Shown here: positions 34,750 through 42,970 of the stretch, in pieces | How the letters are laid out: every line of letters begins with the position of its first letter | How positions within the stretch are numbered: the stretch's first letter is position 1 | Origin: GH45 sp046704385 | GTDB taxonomy: Bacteria; Bacteroidota; Bacteroidia; Bacteroidales; SZUA-534 | Reading direction: 5' to 3' | Assembly (NCBI GenBank): GCA_046704385.1 | Contig: JBJKSB010000074.1 | Location: 1 to 64,000 of the forward strand | DNA length: 64,000 nt | The notes under the pieces: model-generated | The model's input: the letters and a program-made list of their open reading frames with translations, nothing else | Databases searched by the model: none | What the model was told of the DNA's origin: nothing | Program-made: the position numbers and the translations under genes

Positions 34750-35991
34750 ATGGAACCACAACCTCAAAAAGAAACCAATGAAGCGACTGAAACGCTTGAG
34801 TTCAAAGAAAAAGAACCCGAATTAAAACTGAAACCCATACCTACCGAATCGGAAATTGAAAAGGAATTGGGTTTAACTCCTGTTGTTGTTGAAACGGTTG
34901 ATCCGGCTATTGACGAAAAAACCGATAAACTGATTGATGACCTGTTGGCCGACCGTATCGACGACTTTACCAAGAAAAGGTATGTGAACGAGATGGGTGT
35001 AAAATTCCAAAACTCGTTGGCCAATCATAGTAAAATTCTTGACCAGTCAGTAAAAACACTGGCCAACACCCAGGATGGTGGACCAGTAGCAAAAAGCCTG
35101 CTTGACTTACGTAACCAGGTTGAAGATTTGAATCCAAGTCATTACGACTTATCAAGTCCTCAAGGTGCCGTAGCTAAATTTTTCAGAAATGTTTTGGGTA
35201 AAAAGAATCCTATCAGCCGGTATTTTGAGAAATATGAATCGGCACAACATGTAATCAGTGATATAATTGAAAACCTGAAAGCAGGTCGCGATCAGCTTAT
35301 TGACGATAACCAGACGCTGGAATTCGACAAAAAAAGCATGCGTGATAGCCTGGATGGGCTTAAAAAAGCAGTTTTAATCGGCGAACATCTTTATAAAAAG
35401 CTCGAACAAAAGTTAAAAACTGATGTGGAGCCCGATTCTGACAAGTATCGATTTATACAGGAAGAACTATTGTTCCCGTTGAATCAACGGATAATTGATC
35501 TGCAAACCACATTGGCTGTAAATCAACAAGGGGTTATTTCATATGATTTGCTCATTAGGAATAATAATGAATTAATTACCGGTGTAAACCGCACGGTTAC
35601 TATTACTGCCAGCGCTTTGCGTATTGCTGTAACAACACGTTTGGCCCTGAATAAACAAAGACAGGTACTGGAAGCTAAAAAGAAAATTGACCAAACTACC
35701 AGCGATTTAATTGCTGACAATGCCAGGTTAATACAAACACAGGGAGTTGAAATCCAAAAGATGGCTACTGAGTCAACAATTAATGTGGATAAACTGGCCA
35801 TGGCATTCGATTCACTGAACCAGGCCATGGATGAGATCAGCAACTTCCGTCGCGAGTCATTGCCAGCCATGCGCGAAACGGTAGATAAATTCAAAGACCT
35901 AACCGAAAAAGCCGGCGAAACCATTGAACGTATGGAAAAAGGTGCTGCGGCAAAAGACAATGTAATACTTGATATTACTGCACTCGATTAA
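34750..35991 (+). CDS. TelA family (toxic anion resistance) protein
   Basis: A 413-residue cytoplasmic, largely helical protein. After an acidic, Glu/Pro-rich N-terminus (1-60) the sequence matches the TelA/toxic-anion-resistance family along its length: LLSPQGAVAKFFR-like helix (here LSSPQGAVAKFFRNVLGK, about 136-153), then ISRYFEKYESAQHVISDII, then LIRNNNELITGVNRTVTITA, and a C-terminal helix KFKDLTEKAGETIERM. TelA proteins are linked to tellurite and envelope-stress resistance, but their mechanism is not settled. Its cluster position between the coiled-coil protein and an ABC transporter suggests a cytoplasmic adaptor. Confidence 0.85.
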   Translation: MEPQPQKETNEATETLEFKEKEPELKLKPIPTESEIEKELGLTPVVVETVDPAIDEKTDKLIDDLLADRIDDFTKKRYVNEMGVKFQNSLANHSKILDQSVKTLANTQDGGPVAKSLLDLRNQVEDLNPSHYDLSSPQGAVAKFFRNVLGKKNPISRYFEKYESAQHVISDIIENLKAGRDQLIDDNQTLEFDKKSMRDSLDGLKKAVLIGEHLYKKLEQKLKTDVEPDSDKYRFIQEELLFPLNQRIIDLQTTLAVNQQGVISYDLLIRNNNELITGVNRTVTITASALRIAVTTRLALNKQRQVLEAKKKIDQTTSDLIADNARLIQTQGVEIQKMATESTINVDKLAMAFDSLNQAMDEISNFRRESLPAMRETVDKFKDLTEKAGETIERMEKGAAAKDNVILDITALD

Positions 35992-36039
35992 TAATATTAA
36001 CCTTGTCTGCTTACGGGCAGGCCTTAAAATTATAATAAA

Positions 36040-37110
36040 ATGAAAACAATTAGATTAAATGCATTAGCATTAGCTGCATTAGTATTGATAGCTATAAGCT
36101 GGCAACCTGTTAAGGCCCAGCAAAAAAAGAGTTTTAAAGTAGCCTGGTCAATTTATGCCGGATGGAATCCCTGGGATTACGCCAGCAAATCAGGTATTCT
36201 GGATAAATGGGCAAAAAAATACAATATTGAAATTAAGTTGGTTAAGATGGACTACATTGCTTCTATTGAAGCCTATACCAGTGGACAGGTTGATGCCTGT
36301 GTAATGACAAACATGGATGCGCTAACCATTCCCGTGGCCTCAGGAATTGAAAGTACAGCCATTATTCTGGGTGACTTTTCAAATGGAAATGATGCTATCC
36401 TGGTACGAAATAACTTAACCATTCCGGGCCTTGCCGGGAAAAAAATAAGCCTGGTACAATATTCCGTATCGCATTATCTGTTATCAAGAGCTCTTGACAA
36501 AAATAATATGAAAGATGACGATGTTAAAGTTATCAATGTAAGTGACAGTGATATTGCCCCGGCCTTTGTATCAAATACCGAACAGGAAGCCGTTGTAACC
36601 TGGAACCCGTTGGTAATGGAAATCATGCAGACTCCCGGAGTGACCAAAATTTTCGATTCCTCACAAATTCCCGGTGAAATACTCGACCTTATGATGGTTA
36701 ACACCAAAACACTAAAAGATAACCCGAATCTGGCAAAAGCTCTGAACGGAGCCTGGTTTGAAGTTATGGGTGTTATGAGTACTCGTGGACCAAAAGCCGA
36801 CAATGCCATGGAAATTATGGCTAAAGCCGGAGGATCAAGCCTGACTGAATACAAAGCTCAATTGAAAACCACAGCTATGTTTTATAAGCCTACCGATGCG
36901 TGTGCCTATATGGCAGGTACCGAAATCCAGGGCAATATGAAAAAAGTTCGTAATTTCTGCTTTAAATATAAATTACTGGGCGACAGGGTTAAATCAGTTG
37001 ATGATCTTGGAATAGAATTCCCCGGAGGAACCGTTTTGGGTAACACCGGCATGGTATTATTCCATTTCGACGATTCCTATATGAAAATGGCTGCAGATGG
37101 GAAATTGTAA
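36040..37110 (+). CDS. NitT/TauT-type ABC transporter substrate-binding protein
   Basis: A 356-residue exported binding protein (signal peptide ending at QPVKAQ, about residue 27). The NMT1/SsuA-like fold is clear (SIYAGWNPWDYASKSGILDK, then DYIASIEAYTSGQVDACVMT, then VVTWNPLVMEIM, about 185-197). It resembles the group annotated as putative urea ABC transporter binding proteins near urea carboxylase genes, but no urea carboxylase or urease is in the window. It is the free binding protein for the permease and ATPase downstream, although a 359-base repeat-filled gap lies between. Confidence 0.87.
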   Translation: MKTIRLNALALAALVLIAISWQPVKAQQKKSFKVAWSIYAGWNPWDYASKSGILDKWAKKYNIEIKLVKMDYIASIEAYTSGQVDACVMTNMDALTIPVASGIESTAIILGDFSNGNDAILVRNNLTIPGLAGKKISLVQYSVSHYLLSRALDKNNMKDDDVKVINVSDSDIAPAFVSNTEQEAVVTWNPLVMEIMQTPGVTKIFDSSQIPGEILDLMMVNTKTLKDNPNLAKALNGAWFEVMGVMSTRGPKADNAMEIMAKAGGSSLTEYKAQLKTTAMFYKPTDACAYMAGTEIQGNMKKVRNFCFKYKLLGDRVKSVDDLGIEFPGGTVLGNTGMVLFHFDDSYMKMAADGKL

Positions 37111-37469
37111 ACAGTAAGTATCAGGAATCAAGTAAAAAGTATCAAGATTGTAAAAAAAATCATCAGGAAATATTTTGTCTTATATTTTAAGTCTAATATC
37201 TTGATACTTAAACATTTTTATCAGGTAAAAATTAATATATGTTAGATATCCTTCACTCCATTTCATTACGTTCAGGATGACAATTGTTTGTTGTATACCA
37301 GGATGTGGGTGGTTTACAGCCAGGCTGCAAATCACCCACATCCTATCCAAAAAATCACTGATTCCATGTCTTTCCGAGCAAAGTGAGGAATCTTCACAAT
37401 TTAAAAGTACAACAGTGATACTTAATAATTATTCGCTCTTTTTAAACATCATTAAATACTCATAACATT
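37111..37469. repeat. Repeat-filled gap inside the ABC transporter operon
   Basis: No gene. Four elements lie in series: (1) a 12-base perfect inverted repeat AAGTATCAAGAT (37137-37148) with ATCTTGATACTT (37198-37209); (2) copy 2 of the dispersed repeat TCAGGTAAAA ... ATCCTTCACTCCATTTCA ... AGGATGACA (about 37220-37282); (3) a near-perfect hairpin, 37300-37344, arms starting AGGATGTGGGTGG and centred on the A at 37322, with 22 positions per arm and only one mismatch and one G-T wobble; (4) TCTTTCCGAGCAAAGTGAGG (about 37369-37388), a pattern I associate with intergenic repeats of other Bacteroidota. Confidence 0.7.
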
Positions 37470-38375
37470 ATGTTTTTTAATATTAATGCCAATCCGTCAA
37501 AATGGTCGTCAATCACTCTGGGTTTATCACTTTTTGTTATTAGCATTGCTTTATATGGCGTTTCTTCGTACAACCGCCATAAAGAAAATCCCAATGACAA
37601 ACTTATACCTACTGCCGGGCAGATGGTTCAAAGTTTTAAAAGAGCCATTTTTAGTCCTGTAATTGAGGAACAATTCGATGACGAAGGTGAATTGATTGAA
37701 ACCGATCAGCCCCGTACGATTAAGGAAGCCTATAAAGCAGGTAAATTAAAAGAAATGCTGAAAAATGGCGAATGGCAGCTTTGGGAAGATACCAAAGCAA
37801 GCGGCTATCGTGTATTTGTGGCTATTCTTTATATATTCCTGGGAATTTTGTTGGGGCTTTATATGGGAATGTTTCCCTATATGGAACGATTACTCTACCG
37901 TTTTATCCTGTTTTTTGACAAGATACCGGCACTTGCTGTTTTGCCCATTTTATTTATAGTATTCGGCCTGGGAGAAACAGCAAAAATCGCTCTTATTGTC
38001 ATCGGGGTGGCACCCACAATGATACTGGATACCTACCTTAGAGTGAAAGAGATACCTCATGAACAAATTACAAAGGGCATGACGCTTAAGGCGAGTACTC
38101 ACGAAATTATCTATAAAATTGTGTTTCCACAGATTTTCCCTAAGATACTGGATACCTTCAGGTTAAATTTTAAAGCTATCATTTTATTTCTAATTGCCGG
38201 TGAAGCGCTTGCTGCAGAAGCCGGCCTGGGTTATCGCATTTTTGTGGTACGGCGCTATATGGATATGGCCACAATTATTCCTTACGTTGTCTGGATCAGT
38301 GTTTTGGCCTTTATTATTGACTGGTCGCTACGTTTATGGATCAGAAAAAGTTTTAAATGGATGGAGAACAATTAA
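37470..38375 (+). CDS. NitT/TauT-type ABC transporter permease
   Basis: A 301-residue inner-membrane permease (BPD_transp_1 fold). The first helix (about 13-32) is followed by an unusually long charged segment (about 35-105; including EEQFDDEGELIETDQP) before the core helices. The cytoplasmic EAA-type loop is EQITKGMTLKASTHEIIYK followed by IVFPQIFPKIL (about 192-222). It would form the channel with the ATPase gene that starts 10 bases downstream. The long inserted segment, probably periplasmic, could contact the OmpA-fused binding proteins; that is inference. Confidence 0.88.
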   Translation: MFFNINANPSKWSSITLGLSLFVISIALYGVSSYNRHKENPNDKLIPTAGQMVQSFKRAIFSPVIEEQFDDEGELIETDQPRTIKEAYKAGKLKEMLKNGEWQLWEDTKASGYRVFVAILYIFLGILLGLYMGMFPYMERLLYRFILFFDKIPALAVLPILFIVFGLGETAKIALIVIGVAPTMILDTYLRVKEIPHEQITKGMTLKASTHEIIYKIVFPQIFPKILDTFRLNFKAIILFLIAGEALAAEAGLGYRIFVVRRYMDMATIIPYVVWISVLAFIIDWSLRLWIRKSFKWMENN

Positions 38376-38385
38376 ATTCAGAAAA

Positions 38386-39264
38386 ATGACGGATTATATC
38401 TTAACATTAAAAAATGCCTATCAGCAATACGATAACAGGGTGATACTGAATGGTATTAATTTACATATTAAAAAAGGCGAGTTTGTAACTGTGGTTGGTC
38501 CAACCGGATGTGGTAAATCAACTACACTGCGTTTAATACTGGGTTCGGAGCGTCCCTGGAAGGGTGAAGTTTTTATGGAAGATCAAGAAATTACGAAACC
38601 TGACCGTAATCGTGGGGTTGTATTTCAAAAATATTCGTTGTTCCCACACCTTACTGTTCGCCAAAATGTTATGTTTGGATTGGAACTCGAAAAATTTAAT
38701 TTGTTCGATCCCATCATTCATACCCGTAAATGGATGAAAGAAAGAAAGGAATTCAGGGCTGAGGCTGATAAGTACCTGGAACGTGTCCGGCTGCTCGACC
38801 ATGCCGATAAATATCCTAATCAGCTTTCGGGAGGTCAGCGGCAGCGTACAGCCATTGCCCAGGCCATGATTATGAAACCGGAAGTATTAATGATGGACGA
38901 GCCTTTTGGAGCCCTTGATGAAGGTACACGTGAAGAAATGCAGGTTTTTACCCTGGAACAATGGAAGCAAACCCAACATACAGTTTTATTTGTGACCCAC
39001 AGCCTGGAAGAAGCCCTGTTTATGGGAACCCGGCTTATAGTAATCTCACAATACTACAAACACGAAAATGGAACTGAAGGGGCAAAAATTGTAAAAGACA
39101 TTGAAATTCCATGGCCTCACCCCCGCTCTACAAAAATTAAAAATACCAGTGAATTCAGCGATTTAATGGAAGCTATAAGATATGAAGGTTTGAATCCTGA
39201 TTATCTGCAAAACATTGGTAATTTCGATTTGTCGCATAAGGATTCAATAAAGGATTTAATGTGA
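38386..39264 (+). CDS. NitT/TauT-type ABC transporter ATP-binding protein
   Basis: A 292-residue ATPase with all motifs: Walker A GPTGCGKST (38-46), signature LSGGQRQR (147-154), Walker B VLMMDEPF (167-174) and the switch His205 in FVTHSLEEA. The frame is open from 38194, but that part is a shadow of the permease gene; the ATG at 38386, 10 bases after the permease stop, gives the standard N-terminus. Closest in style to TauB/SsuB/NrtD. A segment (about residues 100-130, KFNLFDPIIHTRKWMKERKE) is longer than usual for the helical domain. Confidence 0.92.
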   Translation: MTDYILTLKNAYQQYDNRVILNGINLHIKKGEFVTVVGPTGCGKSTTLRLILGSERPWKGEVFMEDQEITKPDRNRGVVFQKYSLFPHLTVRQNVMFGLELEKFNLFDPIIHTRKWMKERKEFRAEADKYLERVRLLDHADKYPNQLSGGQRQRTAIAQAMIMKPEVLMMDEPFGALDEGTREEMQVFTLEQWKQTQHTVLFVTHSLEEALFMGTRLIVISQYYKHENGTEGAKIVKDIEIPWPHPRSTKIKNTSEFSDLMEAIRYEGLNPDYLQNIGNFDLSHKDSIKDLM

Positions 39265-39275
39265 CCTGATTAGCA

Positions 39276-39342
39276 TGGAAGACTGGAATAATGGAGAATT
39301 GGAAAAATACACCAAGAACCATTCCATTTTTCCAATATTCCA
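39276..39342. repeat. GGAA-rich intergenic repeat, copy C
   Basis: TGGAAGACTGGAATAATGG and GAATTGGAAAAATACACC face the complement CCATTTTTCCAATATTCCAA on the right, forming an imperfect hairpin right after the ABC ATPase gene. It is a relative of the copies at 19952 and 33674. Confidence 0.5.
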
Positions 39343-39430
39343 AAAAATAAATTATTCTGATAATATTGTCATTCAATTATTAACAAGTACATAAGCTCGA
39401 ACGGCATTAATCATCATTTTGATAACCAAC

Positions 39431-39480
39431 AAAATAAGCACAAAAACTATTGACTTTTGTGCTTATTTTTTGTAACTTAT
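39431..39480 (+). promoter_or_regulatory. 15-base hairpin overlapping the promoter of the first zinc-ribbon gene
   Basis: AAAATAAGCACAAAA (39431-39445) and TTTTGTGCTTATTTT (39455-39469) are perfect complements with a nine-base loop and a following T-run, so it could terminate the ABC operon. It also overlaps a promoter-like pair, TTG (39450-39452), 20 bases, TAACTTAT (39473-39480). The second zinc-ribbon gene has a related TTG-N20-TAATTTTT at 40060-40090. It may serve as terminator, operator or both. Confidence 0.55.
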
Positions 39481-39514
39481 TTGGAATTATTTGGACACTT
39501 AAACAATAAAAAAA

Positions 39515-39913
39515 ATGAAAGCACACTACGAATGTCCGAGTTGCAACAATTGCATAAATGTGGGTGAAGATATTGTGCTTGTTGCAAAAAATGAAGTCGG
39601 AGAAAAAGGTTTGACCTTTCTTCACACTGACTTAGGTAACTATTCTTCAAAATTTAGTTGCACTTTTGATATAAAAGAAGGTGAAAAACTAAGTTTCTTA
39701 TGCCCTGTTTGCCATCACAATTTAACAAATCATAAAAATGACCGTTTGGCCTATGTCATTTATTGTGATGCCGATAATAAACAATTCAGAGTTATTTTTT
39801 CGCAGGTTTTTGGAGAAAAATGCACCTACAAGGTTGAAGAACATAAGGTTGTAGAGAATTTTGGTGAACACTGGAATTTTTATCAGGATCCCGACTGGTT
39901 CATGTTTTTCTAA
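39515..39913 (+). CDS. Small zinc-ribbon-like protein, copy 1
   Basis: A 132-residue soluble protein. Two Cys pairs, CPSC (Cys7, Cys10) and CPVC (Cys63, Cys66), are placed as in a treble-clef or rubredoxin-type zinc site, separated by a 52-residue insert. Between and after them the sequence is beta-rich (GNYSSKFSCTFDIKEGEKL; then VIFSQVFGEKCTYKVEEH). About half of the residues are shared with the protein encoded 210 bases downstream, so the two are tandem paralogues. I recognise no named family and assign no function. Confidence 0.72.
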   Translation: MKAHYECPSCNNCINVGEDIVLVAKNEVGEKGLTFLHTDLGNYSSKFSCTFDIKEGEKLSFLCPVCHHNLTNHKNDRLAYVIYCDADNKQFRVIFSQVFGEKCTYKVEEHKVVENFGEHWNFYQDPDWFMFF

Positions 39914-40059
39914 ACTTTTTTAATTAAAAAATTCCTCATAGGCTTTTCTCTTACGCCATAGCGATGGAGTACCTTGAGGTTCCGCATTTTCTTCCCTGAT
40001 TTTAGGGGAGATCCCGACTTTTATCAGAAAAGGGGTAAAATAACCTGTTAATAAGCCTA

Positions 40060-40090
40060 TTGACACGTGTTTCTTGATTTTGTAATTTTT
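40060..40090 (+). promoter_or_regulatory. Putative promoter of the second zinc-ribbon gene
   Basis: TTG (40060-40062), 20 bases, then TAATTTTT (40083-40090), within the shared context CTATTGAC ... TTTTGTAA also found before copy 1. About 35 bases precede the start codon. The rest of the gap (39914-40059) holds an open minus-strand frame that I did not accept as a gene. Confidence 0.4.
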
Positions 40091-40122
40091 AGGGTGATTT
40101 TTAAACCTAAAAAAAGAGCAAA

Positions 40123-40515
40123 ATGAAACTAAAGTACATCTGTCCAAAATGCCGCAATAGTGTCAATATTGGAGACGACATTTTTCTAACCGGCAAAACA
40201 AGTACCGGCCTAAAAGGAATTATGGTACTTAAGAGCGAACTTGGTAACTATACTACCCGCTTTAGTGAAGATTTTACGGTGTTTGAAGGAAATAAGCTTA
40301 AACTCACCTGCCCTGTTTGTCACAGTAGATTAGCTGCCCGCAGACATAAAAACCTGGCCCATTTAATTATGATTGATGAAGATGGAAATGAAGCAACCAT
40401 ATACTTTTCACAGATTTATGGTGAAAAATGCACGTATAAAATTGAAGGAAGTCAGGTAACTCAATCTTTTGGTGATCATAAAGATTTATATAAACCCGAT
40501 GGACTAATCCGATAA
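40123..40515 (+). CDS. Small zinc-ribbon-like protein, copy 2
   Basis: A 130-residue paralogue of the preceding gene product. It keeps both Cys pairs in the same positions (CPKC, Cys7 and Cys10; CPVC, Cys63 and Cys66) and the phrases NVNIGDDIF-like (here SVNIGDDIFL), LGNYTTRFSEDFTVFEGNKL and IYFSQIYGEKCTYKIEG. It lacks the third Cys at position 13 seen in copy 1 and ends differently (DLYKPDGLIR). Duplication with its promoter is likely. Function unknown; metal binding is inferred from the Cys pairs. Confidence 0.72.
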   Translation: MKLKYICPKCRNSVNIGDDIFLTGKTSTGLKGIMVLKSELGNYTTRFSEDFTVFEGNKLKLTCPVCHSRLAARRHKNLAHLIMIDEDGNEATIYFSQIYGEKCTYKIEGSQVTQSFGDHKDLYKPDGLIR

Positions 40516-40710
40516 GTAATTGGTTACAACAGTTTAATTTCAACAATAAAATCAATTTCAATAAGCCGAAATTAACTTTCTAAATATTTGATTTTGTTTT
40601 GGTCGTTGTAAAGTTTTTTCAGATTTCTTAGTTTTTAATTACTTCTCATACCATTTTTATAGTTAAGAATATTATTTTTACTCAAAACTTAATCACATTT
40701 CCTGAGTAAA

Positions 40711-41781
40711 ATGACTAGGGTACTAAAACGTTTTTTCGGAGCATTTAAAAAACTTTTTCAAAATTATATTTTCATTTTTGTTATAATAACCTTCCTTTTA
40801 ACCCGGATCTTCCTGAATTTTCCATCATTGACTGAAAAAATATACAGCAATGGAATTTACAGGATAATTTCAGTTTTACTTAGCTACTTTTCCGGTATAT
40901 ATCCATTTTCATTAGATGATACAATGTATATCAGCCTGATACTTGCTTTAATTTCCCTTATGGTATTTTGGATAACCGGAAAAATAAAGTTCAAAAACTT
41001 TTTTAGCTATCTGATAAAATTATTAGGTATCGTTTATATAGTATTTAACTGGCTGTGGGGTTTTAACTATTACCGGTATAATGTTTACCATCGCATGGAT
41101 TTTCAATACAGTACACTATCTAAAGATGATTTTATAAAAACATTTGATCAGTTGCTGCAACATACCATTGAAAATTATAAGCCTGATTATCAAATGGATT
41201 TGAATGAAATAAATACCTCCATTGAAGATTCTTATTCAGAATTATCCAATAAACTTGAACTAAACTACCCTAATGGAAAAAGAAGGCCGAAACAAATAAC
41301 GTTTAGTCGTTTTTTTGCCGGTACTTCAGTTTCAGGATATTTTGGTCCTTTTTTTAATGAGATACACCTTAATAAATATTTACTTCCGGTTCAGGTTCCA
41401 ATGATTCTTGCTCATGAAAAGGCCCACCAGTTTGGCATTACAAACGAAGGTGAAGCCAGCTTTATGGCTTGGTTGGTTTGCGAAAATTGTAATAATGAAA
41501 ACATAAAATATTCTGCCGACCTTTATATCCTAACCTATTTTTTGCCCGAAATCCGGTATAACCCGGATTTAAACTACCTGTTTGATAAGATTCCATCGGA
41601 AATAGTTAACGATCTGCAAAATCTGCGTGATTATTGGAATAAACTTCGATATCCAATTCTTGATAAAATACAAACCCGGCTCTACGACCTGTACTTAAAA
41701 GGCAATCATATACATGATGGAATAAGAAATTACAGCGGAGTGGTGGAAATGATTTGTAATTATGAGAAGAATTATAAGTAG
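40711..41781 (+). CDS. DUF3810 family membrane metalloprotease-like protein
   Basis: A 356-residue protein with three or four N-terminal membrane helices (about 16-35, 49-70, 75-92, 97-118) and a C-terminal soluble domain. LAHEKAHQFGITNEGEASFMAW (in two parts, about residues 232-253) contains a HExxH zinc-protease motif (HEKAH) with a following Glu, the hallmark of DUF3810. Peptidase activity in the envelope is plausible but not shown for the family as far as I know. It stands alone between the zinc-ribbon pair and a convergent operon. Confidence 0.85.
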   Translation: MTRVLKRFFGAFKKLFQNYIFIFVIITFLLTRIFLNFPSLTEKIYSNGIYRIISVLLSYFSGIYPFSLDDTMYISLILALISLMVFWITGKIKFKNFFSYLIKLLGIVYIVFNWLWGFNYYRYNVYHRMDFQYSTLSKDDFIKTFDQLLQHTIENYKPDYQMDLNEINTSIEDSYSELSNKLELNYPNGKRRPKQITFSRFFAGTSVSGYFGPFFNEIHLNKYLLPVQVPMILAHEKAHQFGITNEGEASFMAWLVCENCNNENIKYSADLYILTYFLPEIRYNPDLNYLFDKIPSEIVNDLQNLRDYWNKLRYPILDKIQTRLYDLYLKGNHIHDGIRNYSGVVEMICNYEKNYK

Positions 41782-41930
41782 TCGATTGTGAAAAACATCT
41801 CTTTTTTAACCACGAATTACACGAATTTATACCAAAGAAACCAGAAGAGCCTGCCTACCTAACATCATACAGGAGCATGATAACCCATTTTGATAGTTAA
41901 TTATTTTTGAGGAATTAATTTTAATCCATT
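41782..41930. repeat. Short intergenic region with CACGAATT-type repeat
   Basis: Between convergent genes lies CCACGAATTACACGAATTTA (41809-41828), a direct repeat of CACGAATT, a motif often scattered between bacterial genes. Nothing else is recognised. Confidence 0.35.
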
Positions 41931-42962
41931 CTAATTAGCGCCTGAAATCTTAAAGTATTTTCGAAGCGAATAAAACAGAATTATTGCTGAAATTAAAATA
42001 CAAATGAACACCACAACCGGATTACCGAAAAAGCCTTTAAATCCATAAAAAGTTGGTAAAGCACCAACCAACAAAGCAACAGTAGTAGAACCAAAAGCAA
42101 ATCCCGGACGACCGGGTAATAAATTCGAAACAGCAACCAGCGTTACCGGCATGGTAAGATTGAAGAAGAAAACTCCAGCCAGTCCCGGAACCGAATAATT
42201 ACCACCAAAAAAGAGCAAAACAGCTGAAATAACCAAACCGCCCACTGATACTCTGATCCATCCCAGATAATCAGCTAAAAAGCCACCCAACCCCTTGCCC
42301 AATACCAAAGTAGCCGTCAATAAAAGCAAAAGTGTGGTATTCGATTTCCATGGAAAATTCAATGATAATCCTACTACCGAACGAATACAAATTGTAATCA
42401 GGATAAGTACAATTATCAGATACCTGTAATTAATTTTACCTTTTGCAGGAATTTTATAATTGATTGAAAGATCTTTTAAAAATAACAGGATTATCGCTGT
42501 TACTAACAGTGGTATCAGAAAATGCAAAGTATGAAAACCATAAAGTTTTACCAACCAGCCACCTGCAAATAAACCTAATCCACCTGTTGAAACAAACACA
42601 CCTGGCAAAGCAGCCTTTTGAGGTTTATAATTTAACGATATAGTTCCACCTCCAACATGAAATAAAGCATTTCCTAAACCGGCCAAAATGGTTGCCAATA
42701 TTGCAAATCTGAATAAAAATAATCCGGCCGAAAGCGATAAAATCCCTAAAATGGCAGATAGTACCGGTATTTTCAGTCTGTCAGAAATCCATCCAAAAGG
42801 CAGTTGCATTCCAAAAGCCAGCACATTGTATAACACAATGTAATGTAACAGGTCACCTTTTACATCAATACCGCCTAAAACAAGGGCAATACAGGCCGCA
42901 TCAACCAGGAAATGACCGAGGCTGTAAAAAAACAGATTGGTGTATAAATGAAGAGCTTTCAT
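41931..42962 (-). CDS. MFS transporter, fosmidomycin-resistance-like
   Basis: A 343-residue membrane protein with about ten to twelve hydrophobic segments. The N-terminal half resembles MFS_1 and the fosmidomycin-resistance/Fsr group (YSLGHFLVDAACIALVL, then LAFGMQLPFGWISDRLK, then LGNALFHVGGGTIS). It is shorter than a standard 400-residue MFS member. Substrate unknown. It is the last gene of a four-gene minus-strand operon, 8 bases after the lipoprotein gene. Confidence 0.8.
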   Translation of the reverse strand: MKALHLYTNLFFYSLGHFLVDAACIALVLGGIDVKGDLLHYIVLYNVLAFGMQLPFGWISDRLKIPVLSAILGILSLSAGLFLFRFAILATILAGLGNALFHVGGGTISLNYKPQKAALPGVFVSTGGLGLFAGGWLVKLYGFHTLHFLIPLLVTAIILLFLKDLSINYKIPAKGKINYRYLIIVLILITICIRSVVGLSLNFPWKSNTTLLLLLTATLVLGKGLGGFLADYLGWIRVSVGGLVISAVLLFFGGNYSVPGLAGVFFFNLTMPVTLVAVSNLLPGRPGFAFGSTTVALLVGALPTFYGFKGFFGNPVVVFICILISAIILFYSLRKYFKISGAN

Positions 42963-42970
42963 ACGCTCTG

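Noticed and set aside
37111..37469. Insertion sequence splitting the ABC operon
   Set aside because: No transposase frame or terminal repeats with target duplication; only short non-coding repeats are present.
38194..38385. N-terminal extension of the ATP-binding protein
   Set aside because: This part is out-of-frame permease sequence; the ATG at 38386 gives the normal start 10 bases after the permease gene.
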